A stretch of 12,355 bases of DNA from Lachnospiraceae bacterium UBA4292 (GTDB lineage Bacteria; Bacillota; Clostridia; Lachnospirales; Lachnospiraceae), in assembly GCA_002395865.1 (NCBI GenBank), contig DGVE01000177.1, forward strand, positions 1 to 12,355. Direction: 5' to 3'. The translations under genes were made by a program, and so were the position numbers. A model generated the notes under the pieces. The model was not told where the DNA came from. It was given only the letters and a program-made list of their open reading frames with translations, and did not search any database. Shown one piece after another: positions 5,478 through 11,626 of the stretch. Position 1 is the stretch's first letter; each line of letters begins with the position of its first letter.

Positions 5478-7913
5478 ATGCAAAGACTTAAAAAAGGAGC
5501 CGCGATAGCGGCAGCCTGCGCGATGTGTCTGAGTGCCTGCGCGAACGGCACCGACACTGAGACAACTACCAAGGAGCCTGCGCAGACCACAACAGCGCAG
5601 CAGGAAACGGAGCCCGTGAAGGATCCGACAGATTCGTCTACACCCGAGGAGACCACGGCCGAGCCCATCACCGAAGAGCCTGCGACCGATCCGGCCGACC
5701 CTACGAAGTTCATTGACCTGGCTCTGAACGTATATTACAACGACGCAGACCACAATTATTATCAGAACGAGGTGGGTCCCTCTGTAAGGATCTACAATGA
5801 TGGCCAGTACACAGTCACATTCGACTGCGCGAGCGATCTGTCCGATGACGCCATCGCAAAGGGAGTTGACTCCCTCGTGAACCTCACAGCGATATATGTG
5901 AAGGATACGGGTGTCGATGACGGTGAGCAGTCACCCTTAAAGGGCGCAAAGATCATGTACGACAGCTTTATCGTTGATGGCCAGGAACTCACCATCACCC
6001 TTACCGAGCCCAAGAACGCGTTCAAGGGTAACGGTATATTCGACACGAACGATCCCGTAAATGCCTGGGAGGGTTCGTGCATTGAACAGACGACGATGGA
6101 TTCTTCCAGCCATGTGGCTAATTTCACGGGATTAGAGAATCCGAAAAAGGCCGAGCTCACATTTACACTTTCCGATATGACATGGGAGGAGGAGCAGGAG
6201 ACTCCTTCACAGCCCGATCAGCCTTCAGAGGGAGATTTCGTGAATACAGCCAAGTATTCCGACATGGACTTCACGAATATGTCTGCGCTTGAGCTCTCAG
6301 TCCTCATGGGCAATGGTATCAACCTCGGAAACACCATGGAGGCCTACGGACGCGCGACCATGGGTACTGCGGCGGCAGTTTCATCATATGAGACCTACTG
6401 GGGTCAGCCCCTCACCACGGCAGCCATGATCCAGGGTATGAAGAACTGCGGTTTCGATACGCTCAGAGTGCCGATCGCGTGGACCAATGCCATGAATTAT
6501 GAGACCGGTGATTATACCATCGGTGAGAAGTATATGGACAGGATCCAGGAGATCGTTGACTACGCCATCGAGGCGGAGATGTTCGTCATCATCAACGACC
6601 ACTGGGACGGCGGCTGGTGGGCCAAGTTCGGCTCATCACAGCAGGAGGACGTGGATGCGGCGTTCGAGATGTACAAGTCCATGTGGACGCAGATCTGCGA
6701 GAGGTTCAAGGATTATGGAGACATGGTCATCTTCGAGTCGGGTAACGAGGAGCATGGCGACGCCCTGAACAACAACTCCAACTATGATAAATCCGGTTAT
6801 CTGACTGAAGACGGCATCTATGAGATGGCCAATAAGATCAACCAGACCTTCGTGGACGTCGTAAGGGCAAGCGGCGGCAACAACGACGACAGATTCCTTC
6901 TGATCGCGGGATACAACACCGATATCGACAGAACCTGCGACAGCAGATACAAGATGCCCACGGATACAGCCGATCACAAGCTCTTCCTGTCCGTTCACTA
7001 CTACACGCCCTGGAACTACTGCGGCGTGGATAAGAACGCGAGATGGGGCATCAAGCAGGACTATGAGCTTATAGAGGAGCAGTTCTCAAAACTTAAGAAG
7101 TTCACCGATGAGGGATACGGAGTCATCATCGGCGAGTACGCTGCACTTCCCTACTGGGAGGACAACACGTCTCACATAAAGGACAATACCACCGAGTTTA
7201 CCAAGGCAGTGCTCGATATGTGCGACCAGTACAATCTGGTTCCCATGCTCTGGAGCTGCAACGATCTGTACCTCAAGAGACAGCTCACCATGGCTACAGA
7301 GGAGCTTAACGAGCTCTACAGAAGCAGATGCTACATGAAGGAGCAGGAGGCAGGCGGATTTGCACAAGTCTCAGCGGCTTCCTTCCAGGAGGATAAGAAC
7401 AACGCATCCGAGATGTGGGACGACGTTCCCGTAGTCGAGGCAGGCAAGCCCTACGCATGGATCATGTGGAACGGCGGAGCCGGTACATACTCGGTAGGTG
7501 ACACATACAATCCTGCTGACAACACCGCAGGTGCCAAGGCTACGGATGTTTTGACTGACGGAGCCGGAACCTACACGGTATCACTTGAATTCCCGGGCGG
7601 CAACACTGGTCTTACATTTGCGGCGCTCGCTGTCAATTCAGGTGAGGAGCACTACCCCGGCTGCATAATCGACATCAAGGAGATAACCTACGACGGAGTT
7701 CCCGTCGAGCTCATAGCCAAGCCCTACACCAGCTCCGACGATAATGTGACCACCAGAGTGAACCTCATAAACACATGGGTAAAAAAGCTTCCGAAGGACG
7801 CAAGATGTGCTGACGGAGATCTCACCGACTGCGCTCCCGTGATACTCGACAGTAAGGATATCGTAGATATCAAGAATATCACGATCACATTTGAGTTGAT
7901 CATCCCTGAATAG
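5478..7913 (+). CDS. Lipoprotein endo-beta-glucanase, GH5 family, with two flanking beta-type modules
   Basis: An 811-aa surface lipoprotein, probably cleaving beta-1,4-glucan (cellulose, beta-glucan or a related polymer). ATG 5478 follows AAGGGAGG (5465-5472). The signal peptide ends in lipobox LSAC with Cys21. A Thr/Pro/Glu-rich linker (about 24-75) follows, then a beta-type module (about 78-238), the GH5 barrel (about 262-625) and a second similar module (about 655-811). GH5 hallmarks are GINLGNT, LRVP with Arg330, INDHWDGGWW (His375), acid/base Glu424 in FESGNEEHG, HYY (His507) and nucleophile Glu553 in IIGEYA. The usual NEP is NEE here. The modules may bind carbohydrate (inference). Isoleucine is mostly ATC, unlike the ATA-rich par genes, which may reflect high expression. 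The exact substrate cannot be told from sequence. Confidence 0.9.
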   Translation: MQRLKKGAAIAAACAMCLSACANGTDTETTTKEPAQTTTAQQETEPVKDPTDSSTPEETTAEPITEEPATDPADPTKFIDLALNVYYNDADHNYYQNEVGPSVRIYNDGQYTVTFDCASDLSDDAIAKGVDSLVNLTAIYVKDTGVDDGEQSPLKGAKIMYDSFIVDGQELTITLTEPKNAFKGNGIFDTNDPVNAWEGSCIEQTTMDSSSHVANFTGLENPKKAELTFTLSDMTWEEEQETPSQPDQPSEGDFVNTAKYSDMDFTNMSALELSVLMGNGINLGNTMEAYGRATMGTAAAVSSYETYWGQPLTTAAMIQGMKNCGFDTLRVPIAWTNAMNYETGDYTIGEKYMDRIQEIVDYAIEAEMFVIINDHWDGGWWAKFGSSQQEDVDAAFEMYKSMWTQICERFKDYGDMVIFESGNEEHGDALNNNSNYDKSGYLTEDGIYEMANKINQTFVDVVRASGGNNDDRFLLIAGYNTDIDRTCDSRYKMPTDTADHKLFLSVHYYTPWNYCGVDKNARWGIKQDYELIEEQFSKLKKFTDEGYGVIIGEYAALPYWEDNTSHIKDNTTEFTKAVLDMCDQYNLVPMLWSCNDLYLKRQLTMATEELNELYRSRCYMKEQEAGGFAQVSAASFQEDKNNASEMWDDVPVVEAGKPYAWIMWNGGAGTYSVGDTYNPADNTAGAKATDVLTDGAGTYTVSLEFPGGNTGLTFAALAVNSGEEHYPGCIIDIKEITYDGVPVELIAKPYTSSDDNVTTRVNLINTWVKKLPKDARCADGDLTDCAPVILDSKDIVDIKNITITFELIIPE

Positions 7914-7927
7914 ATCACCCCCCTACT

Positions 7928-7954
7928 CCGGGCGGCCAGCGGCCGCCCGGTTTT
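7928..7954 (+). terminator. Rho-independent terminator of the GH5 gene
   Basis: A perfect 10-bp GC-rich stem (CCGGGCGGCC pairing GGCCGCCCGG) with an AGC loop is followed by TTTT. It lies 14 bp after the stop codon. The U-tract is short but the stem is very strong. Confidence 0.88.
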
Positions 7955-7989
7955 AACGTTCCAAAAGGACCATAAAAACGATTACGGGG

Positions 7990-8018
7990 TTTATTTCTGA
8001 GGAAAAATATTGTATAAT
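7990..8018 (+). promoter_or_regulatory. Promoter P1 of the hydrolase/zinc-ribbon operon
   Basis: A perfect -10 TATAAT (8013-8018) in the same TTG-TATAAT context as the parA promoter, with a weak -35 TTTATT (7990-7995) at 17 bp. The predicted start, near 8025, is at the first hairpin of the leader. An inverted repeat AAATATT-GTAT-AATATTT (8005-8022) spans the -10 box; it may be an operator or just AT-rich sequence. Confidence 0.65.
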
Positions 8019-8023
8019 ATTTA

Positions 8024-8149
8024 TAGACCCGAAGGGTCTACCCGATGCACCTGTGCGTCGGGTACGTTTTGCAGAGCAAAACACTGACCGTCGAAGACGG
8101 GCTGCATAATGCGAATGCATTATGGTATAATTATCGCGGTGTTGCGATA
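8024..8149 (+). promoter_or_regulatory. Leader made of tandem back-to-back hairpins
   Basis: Five near-perfect hairpins fill 8024-8124. H1 (8024-8040) is TAGACCC/GGGTCTA with a GAA loop. H2 (8041-8062) is a 9-bp stem with one G-U pair and a CCTG loop. H3 (8066-8082) is GTTTTGC/GCAAAAC with an AGA loop. H4 (8088-8100) is CCGTC/GACGG with a GAA loop. H5 (8105-8124) is CATAATGC/GCATTATG with a GAAT loop. A sixth, TATCGC/GCGATA, follows at 8132-8149. Linkers are 0-5 nt among the first five and 7 nt before the sixth. About 72 of the first 101 bases are paired. No U-tract follows any of them, so they are not terminators, and no known RNA class was recognised. Confidence 0.7.
8123..8131 (+). promoter_or_regulatory. 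Possible second promoter P2 (extended -10)
   Basis: TGGTATAAT is a perfect extended -10 element (TGnTATAAT). It lies directly after hairpin H5, and the region 17 bp upstream has only a weak -35 match (TGCATA, 8103-8108). A start near 8138 would give a short leader without the hairpin array. Confidence 0.45.
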
Positions 8150-8199
8150 TATCGATGAATGCAGGGGCTGCGACAGGGACCCTGAGAAAAGGAGGGAAT

Positions 8200-9165
8200 A
8201 TGGCTACCAAAAAGAAGAGCATAAAAAAGACGCTGCCCGTGATCATAGGGCTGGGAAGCGCCGCGGCAGCAGCCGGAGCATACTACGCTGTCATCAACCA
8301 TTTCTTTAAGTTGGGCTTTAACGCGAGATTTCAGCCCGTGGAGGACGACGACGGTTTCGCGAAGGGAACAAATTATTCGGACGTGGTGCTTGAGGGAAAG
8401 AAATGGCTTTTTGAGGCGCCTTCGGACAGAGTCGAACTCATCTCCCACGATGGAACAAAGCTCGTTGGACACTATTTTGCGGCTGAAAACGCGAAGAGGA
8501 CGGTCATCGGCTTCCACGGCTGGAGGGCGAAATGGTTCTACGACTATGGTTCACTGGGCAAATGGCTCCACGATAACGGCTCGAACCTGCTTCTTATAGA
8601 GCAGAGAGGACAGGGCACGAGTGAGGGAGAGTTCATGGGCTTCGGTATCACGGAGCATCTTGACGTTCCCATGTGGGTGAACTGGGTTCTGGATAATAAA
8701 AAGGACGGTCTGCCGATATTTCTGTTCGGCCGTTCCATGGGAGCCTCGACGGTGCTCATGGCTTCCGGCAAGGAGCTTCCCGAGGAAGTGGCGGGCATCA
8801 TAGCGGACTGCGGATTTTCCGCGCCGTATGATATGCTGAAGTACTTCTGCACGCACAACGCGCACCTTCCGGAGCACCCCTTCATGGACGGCGTGGTGAA
8901 GCTCATAAAGAGCAGGACCGGTGTGGATGTAAAAAGCTACAGCGCATATGAGGCTGTACAGCACGCGACGAAGCCGATACTATTTATACACGGCGACGCG
9001 GACGGCTTCGTTCCCGAGTATATGACTCACGACGATTACAACGCGTGCGCCTCCGAGAAAAAGCTTCTGATAGTTCACGGCGCGGATCACTGTATGAGCG
9101 ATCTTATAGATCCTCTTGCCTACTGGAACGCGGTGAATGACTTCTTCAGTGAGTACGGTGGTTGA
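8200..9165 (+). CDS. Membrane-anchored alpha/beta hydrolase
   Basis: A 321-aa serine hydrolase of the alpha/beta-hydrolase fold, probably an esterase or peptidase-like enzyme of unknown substrate. Lys-rich N-terminus MATKKKSIKK is followed by one hydrophobic segment (about 12-34) without a lipobox, so the enzyme is probably anchored with its catalytic part outside. The triad is visible: nucleophile Ser179 in GRSMGAS, Asp268 in HGDADGFVP and His297 in GADH. The oxyanion-hole region is IGFHGWRAKW. ATG 8200 is supported by AAAAGGAGGG (8187-8196); the longer frame from 8155 lacks a site and reads through the leader. It resembles the BEM46/YqkD-like group of hydrolases (family knowledge from memory). 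The next gene begins one base after its stop, so the two form an operon. Confidence 0.88.
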   Translation: MATKKKSIKKTLPVIIGLGSAAAAAGAYYAVINHFFKLGFNARFQPVEDDDGFAKGTNYSDVVLEGKKWLFEAPSDRVELISHDGTKLVGHYFAAENAKRTVIGFHGWRAKWFYDYGSLGKWLHDNGSNLLLIEQRGQGTSEGEFMGFGITEHLDVPMWVNWVLDNKKDGLPIFLFGRSMGASTVLMASGKELPEEVAGIIADCGFSAPYDMLKYFCTHNAHLPEHPFMDGVVKLIKSRTGVDVKSYSAYEAVQHATKPILFIHGDADGFVPEYMTHDDYNACASEKKLLIVHGADHCMSDLIDPLAYWNAVNDFFSEYGG

Positions 9166-9166
9166 T

Positions 9167-9922
9167 ATGGCGATCGTTAAGATGCATTGTCCCTACTGTG
9201 GAGGAGTGTTTGAGACCGACCCATACGCGCAGGCCGCCGGGTGCCCCTACTGCAGGAGGGTGATAGAAATTGACGATGATATGAGGGATATTCTCCTCGG
9301 GAGGAAAAGAAGCGCGAGACCTGCAAAAAGACCCTCCGCGAAGAAGCCGCAGACGACGGGAAGGCGCAGAAAGACGAAAAAACAGAAGGATATGGAGACA
9401 CTTTTGTGGATACTGGGGTGGATATTCATATTTCCGCTGCCACTCACTATCCTTCTGATGCACGGCAGAAAGACGAAGGCAAAATACGTTGTCATCGCAG
9501 CCGCGTGGATAGTGTATATCATACTCATCATCCTTCTGGCGCTCTTTATGAAAAACGGTTGCCTCTTTGGCGCGAAGGAAGAGCCTGAGAACGGCCTCAC
9601 CGTCACATATAAGCGTACCGATAAAAACACCATCGGCGAGGAGTGGACCTACCTGTATAAGATAAACGGACGCGTGGTAAAGGACGGCGAGTACATACTT
9701 AACGAGGGTGATGAGCTTACTCTGTACGCGAAGTTTACGGAAAACGACGATCTTCCGGACGTGGGAGAGGCTTCGGTGGTCCACAAGGTCACGGCACAGG
9801 ATGTGAAGAACGGGTTTACGGAGAAGTTTTCTCTGCAGGTGAAGGAAAACGGCGGCATATACAAGGGCCGGAGTGCGGATTTCGAGGTCGTATTCACATT
9901 TACGGTAAAAAAGCACGGATGA
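9167..9922 (+). CDS. Zinc-ribbon, two-membrane-segment protein of unknown function
   Basis: A 251-aa protein with four recognisable parts. The N-terminal zinc ribbon has CPYC pairs (Cys8, Cys11, Cys26, Cys29). A very basic linker at 46-74 has about half Lys/Arg. Two membrane segments lie at about 79-98 and 107-128, with a basic turn RKTKAK between them. The C-terminal part (about 140-251) is predicted beta-rich and contains LTVTYKRTDKNTIGEEWTYL and ADFEVVFTFTVKK. A two-segment hairpin would put both ends on the same side, most simply the cytoplasm, where a zinc ribbon belongs; if only one segment spans, the beta part would be outside. ATG 9167 is one base after the hydrolase stop, with a weak GGTGG ribosome site, so translation is probably coupled. 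I do not recognise a named family. Confidence 0.75.
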   Translation: MAIVKMHCPYCGGVFETDPYAQAAGCPYCRRVIEIDDDMRDILLGRKRSARPAKRPSAKKPQTTGRRRKTKKQKDMETLLWILGWIFIFPLPLTILLMHGRKTKAKYVVIAAAWIVYIILIILLALFMKNGCLFGAKEEPENGLTVTYKRTDKNTIGEEWTYLYKINGRVVKDGEYILNEGDELTLYAKFTENDDLPDVGEASVVHKVTAQDVKNGFTEKFSLQVKENGGIYKGRSADFEVVFTFTVKKHG

Positions 9923-9966
9923 GGGCATCGGTAAGGTTTTTTTAAGGAACGGTTAAGACGCTATGC

Positions 9967-9984
9967 TGTAAATGGCAGTTTACA
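9967..9984. promoter_or_regulatory. Inverted repeat overlapping the -35 box, candidate operator
   Basis: TGTAAA-N6-TTTACA is a perfect 6+6 inverted repeat. Its right half (9979-9984) is the -35 hexamer of the next promoter. I could not assign it to a regulator; the spacing does not fit the CcpA cre site, and the half-site resembles BirA but is too closely spaced. Confidence 0.45.
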
Positions 9985-10007
9985 AAACGCAAAAAAAAGG
10001 GTATATT
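9979..10007 (+). promoter_or_regulatory. Sigma-A promoter of the Tyr-rich protein gene
   Basis: The -35 box is TTTACA (9979-9984), then a 17-bp spacer and -10 TATATT (10002-10007), with a predicted start near 10014. The transcript would open with a hairpin TCGCGG/CCGCGA (10017-10022 with 10034-10039). Confidence 0.72.
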
Positions 10008-10069
10008 ATAACAGGATCGCGGAGGATGGATCACCGCGACAGATTTCCGGCAGGGAAGGAGGTAGAATC

Positions 10070-10798
10070 ATGGATGCGGCTCAGGTAATGACAATAGAAG
10101 ATATCAAGCAGTTTGCGGCAGAAAGAAATATGCCTCTGGAGAGGATGAGGTTCTTCATCGGCGAGGATTACAGAGAACCGAGAGCGTTCGGCATCTTCAG
10201 AAACTCTGACGGTGAGGTTGTAGTTTACAAGAACAAGGAAGACGGAACGAGGGCTATAAGATATCAGGGCACGGACGAGGTCTATGCGGTGTCCGAGATC
10301 ATGAAGAAGCTCGCGGACGAGATACAACTCAGAAACCGTGCTATGCAGCCTTATAATCCGGCCCAGTACAGACCGGTGCAGTCTCCCGCTGTAGTAAGGC
10401 AGAAGAAAAAGAACACTCTGATCGGGGTGGCTATAGTGGTCGCGGTCATCGCCGTACTCATCATCGCGGCGGCCAGGACGCCCAACAGAGGTTACTATGT
10501 ATACGAGGGGAACTCGTACTACTACCTCGGCGGTGACTGGTATTACTACGACGACTACTACAACGACTGGCGCTATTATTCGGGCAGTCCGTCATTTTCG
10601 GGCAATTACAGCAGCTACTACGTTTCGGACGACAGCTACAACTACAGCAACTACAATACCTCGAATTTCTACGATACGGATTATTATTATGATTATGACT
10701 ACAACAGCTATAATTATGATGATAATGACAGCTACAACTATTATGACAGCTGGGACAGCTGGGATTCGTTCGATACGAACTGGGGAAGTGACTGGTAG
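10070..10798 (+). CDS. Single-pass membrane protein with a tyrosine-rich tail
   Basis: A 242-aa protein of unknown function. ATG 10070 follows a textbook AAGGAGGT (10056-10063). The soluble N-terminal domain (about 1-95) includes RMRFFIGEDYREPRAFGIF, VVVYKNKEDGTRAIRY and DEVYAVSEIMKKL, a pattern I associate with Lachnospiraceae proteins without a known role. After a Pro/Gln linker and KKK comes one membrane segment (about 117-135), so the N-terminal domain is probably cytoplasmic. The outside tail (140-242) is low complexity: 30 of 103 residues are Tyr, the rest mainly Asp, Ser, Asn, Gly and Trp, ending WDSWDSFDTNWGSDW. The tail carries a strong net negative charge. There is no LPXTG motif. 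No terminator separates it from the DUF6935-like gene downstream. Confidence 0.85.
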   Translation: MDAAQVMTIEDIKQFAAERNMPLERMRFFIGEDYREPRAFGIFRNSDGEVVVYKNKEDGTRAIRYQGTDEVYAVSEIMKKLADEIQLRNRAMQPYNPAQYRPVQSPAVVRQKKKNTLIGVAIVVAVIAVLIIAAARTPNRGYYVYEGNSYYYLGGDWYYYDDYYNDWRYYSGSPSFSGNYSSYYVSDDSYNYSNYNTSNFYDTDYYYDYDYNSYNYDDNDSYNYYDSWDSWDSFDTNWGSDW

Positions 10799-10823
10799 GA
10801 ATGTTTGAGGCCCCGAGGCTTCC

Positions 10824-10867
10824 GCCGGTGATGCGGCAGACACGTCACCGGTAGGCACCATGTCTGC
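10824..10867 (+). promoter_or_regulatory. Candidate H-type RNA pseudoknot before the DUF6935-like gene
   Basis: Stem 1 pairs CCGGTGA (10825-10831) with TCACCGG (10845-10851), plus a G-U pair at 10824/10852. Its 13-nt loop contains GCAGACA (10836-10842), which is perfectly complementary to TGTCTGC (10861-10867) downstream. The two stems interlock as an H-type pseudoknot. The ribosome site AAGG starts at 10871, four bases after stem 2. A small AGGCC-CCGA-GGCTT hairpin lies upstream (10808-10821). Confidence 0.5.
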
Positions 10868-10882
10868 GATAAGGTAAATGCC

Positions 10883-11494
10883 ATGGGAATATTTGATCAG
10901 ATCAAGAATGTGTTCAAGTCTGAGATCAACAGAGAGGTCAGAAATCAGACGAGAGGAGCCATCAATAATCTGGAGAAGCAGATCGGCAAGGGAATGAACA
11001 AGAGCGAGAAGTTCAAGTTCCAGGCCATCCCTTCAAGCCTTGAGGAGCTTCAGGCTCTGCCGGAGGCAAAGCTCGACTCTCCTTACAAGACCGCGGCTCT
11101 GGTCATGCTCACACTTATGAACTATGAGAGAAATCCGGAGGAAACCGCGAGAATGCTCGACTTCTTAAACGGTCCTAATGATGTGAGCAATCACGTAAAG
11201 CAGTTCTTAAAGGAGCATCTGGGTGAGAAGCCCTACAAGGCGCCTTCATTTTTTGAGGGAGCGACCGTTCAGAACAACTATACGCCCAACGTTCCCTATG
11301 TGATCACCATCAGTGAGAACCCCTACTCCTTCGACAACAAGGACTGGGCTACTCTGTGGGTAAAGAGCGCCGGCGGCGACAACCCCAGACCCATCATTTT
11401 CAGACACAAGCCGTCCACCAATGAGTGGTTCTTCACGGAGATCCAGTGCCTGACTGATATCAGGACTCCTGTTAAGGATGATCCCTGGGCATAA
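10883..11494 (+). CDS. DUF6935-like cytoplasmic protein
   Basis: A 203-aa soluble protein without signal peptide or membrane segment. The N-terminus MGIFDQIKNVFKSEINREV is amphipathic helical and Lys-rich. The core reads LEELQALPEAKLDSPYKTAA, then a helical region, then DWATLWVKSAGGDNPRPI, FRHKPSTNEWFFTE and the C-terminal DIRTPVKDDPWA. From memory this pattern is DUF6935, a Firmicutes family of unknown function. ATG 10883 has AAGG (10871-10874) 8 nt upstream. The gene follows the Tyr-rich gene by 84 bp with no terminator between, and has a candidate pseudoknot in its leader. It ends at a terminator at 11552-11574. Confidence 0.8.
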   Translation: MGIFDQIKNVFKSEINREVRNQTRGAINNLEKQIGKGMNKSEKFKFQAIPSSLEELQALPEAKLDSPYKTAALVMLTLMNYERNPEETARMLDFLNGPNDVSNHVKQFLKEHLGEKPYKAPSFFEGATVQNNYTPNVPYVITISENPYSFDNKDWATLWVKSAGGDNPRPIIFRHKPSTNEWFFTEIQCLTDIRTPVKDDPWA

Positions 11495-11551
11495 CAAGTA
11501 ACGCATCATACGGCGTTGATATACAGATTTTATATGAAACAGAGTTCCGCT

Positions 11552-11579
11552 TCCCTCCGCTTTATGCGGAGGGATTTTG
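11552..11579 (+). terminator. Terminator of the Tyr-rich/DUF6935-like unit
   Basis: A 9-bp stem (TCCCTCCGC pairing GCGGAGGGA) with a TTTAT loop is followed by TTTTG. It lies about 57 bp after the stop. Confidence 0.8.
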
Positions 11580-11586
11580 ATTCAAT

Positions 11587-11616
11587 AAAAAATCCCCCCG
11601 CAGTTTCCTGCGGGGG
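11587..11616 (-). terminator. Terminator of the GH94 gene (minus strand)
   Basis: On the minus strand a 9-bp stem CCCCCGCAG/CTGCGGGGG with a GAAA loop is followed two bases later by six T. It lies just beyond the stop of the GH94 gene and is convergent with the plus-strand terminator. Confidence 0.88.
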
Positions 11617-11626
11617 TGAGCTTGGT

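Noticed and set aside
8109..8309. 66-codon frame beginning in hairpin H5, a possible leader peptide
   Set aside because: No good ribosome site, a start buried in a hairpin, and a long overlap with the hydrolase gene in another frame.
9146..9928. 260-codon open frame antisense to the zinc-ribbon gene
   Set aside because: It exactly mirrors the coding gene, has no ribosome site or recognisable domain, and is a codon-bias shadow.
9930..9950. Terminator after the zinc-ribbon gene at the seven-T run
   Set aside because: There is a T-run at 9937-9943 but no stable GC stem before it.
10497..10861. Thr/Ile-rich frames on both strands over the Tyr-rich tail
   Set aside because: They are low-complexity by-products of the repetitive TAY/GAY codons of the real gene.
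10824..10867. Guanidine-III riboswitch
   Set aside because: The topology and CCGG stem are similar, but the connecting loop lacks the conserved bases as I remember them and the downstream gene is not a guanidine-related function. An Rfam scan would settle it.
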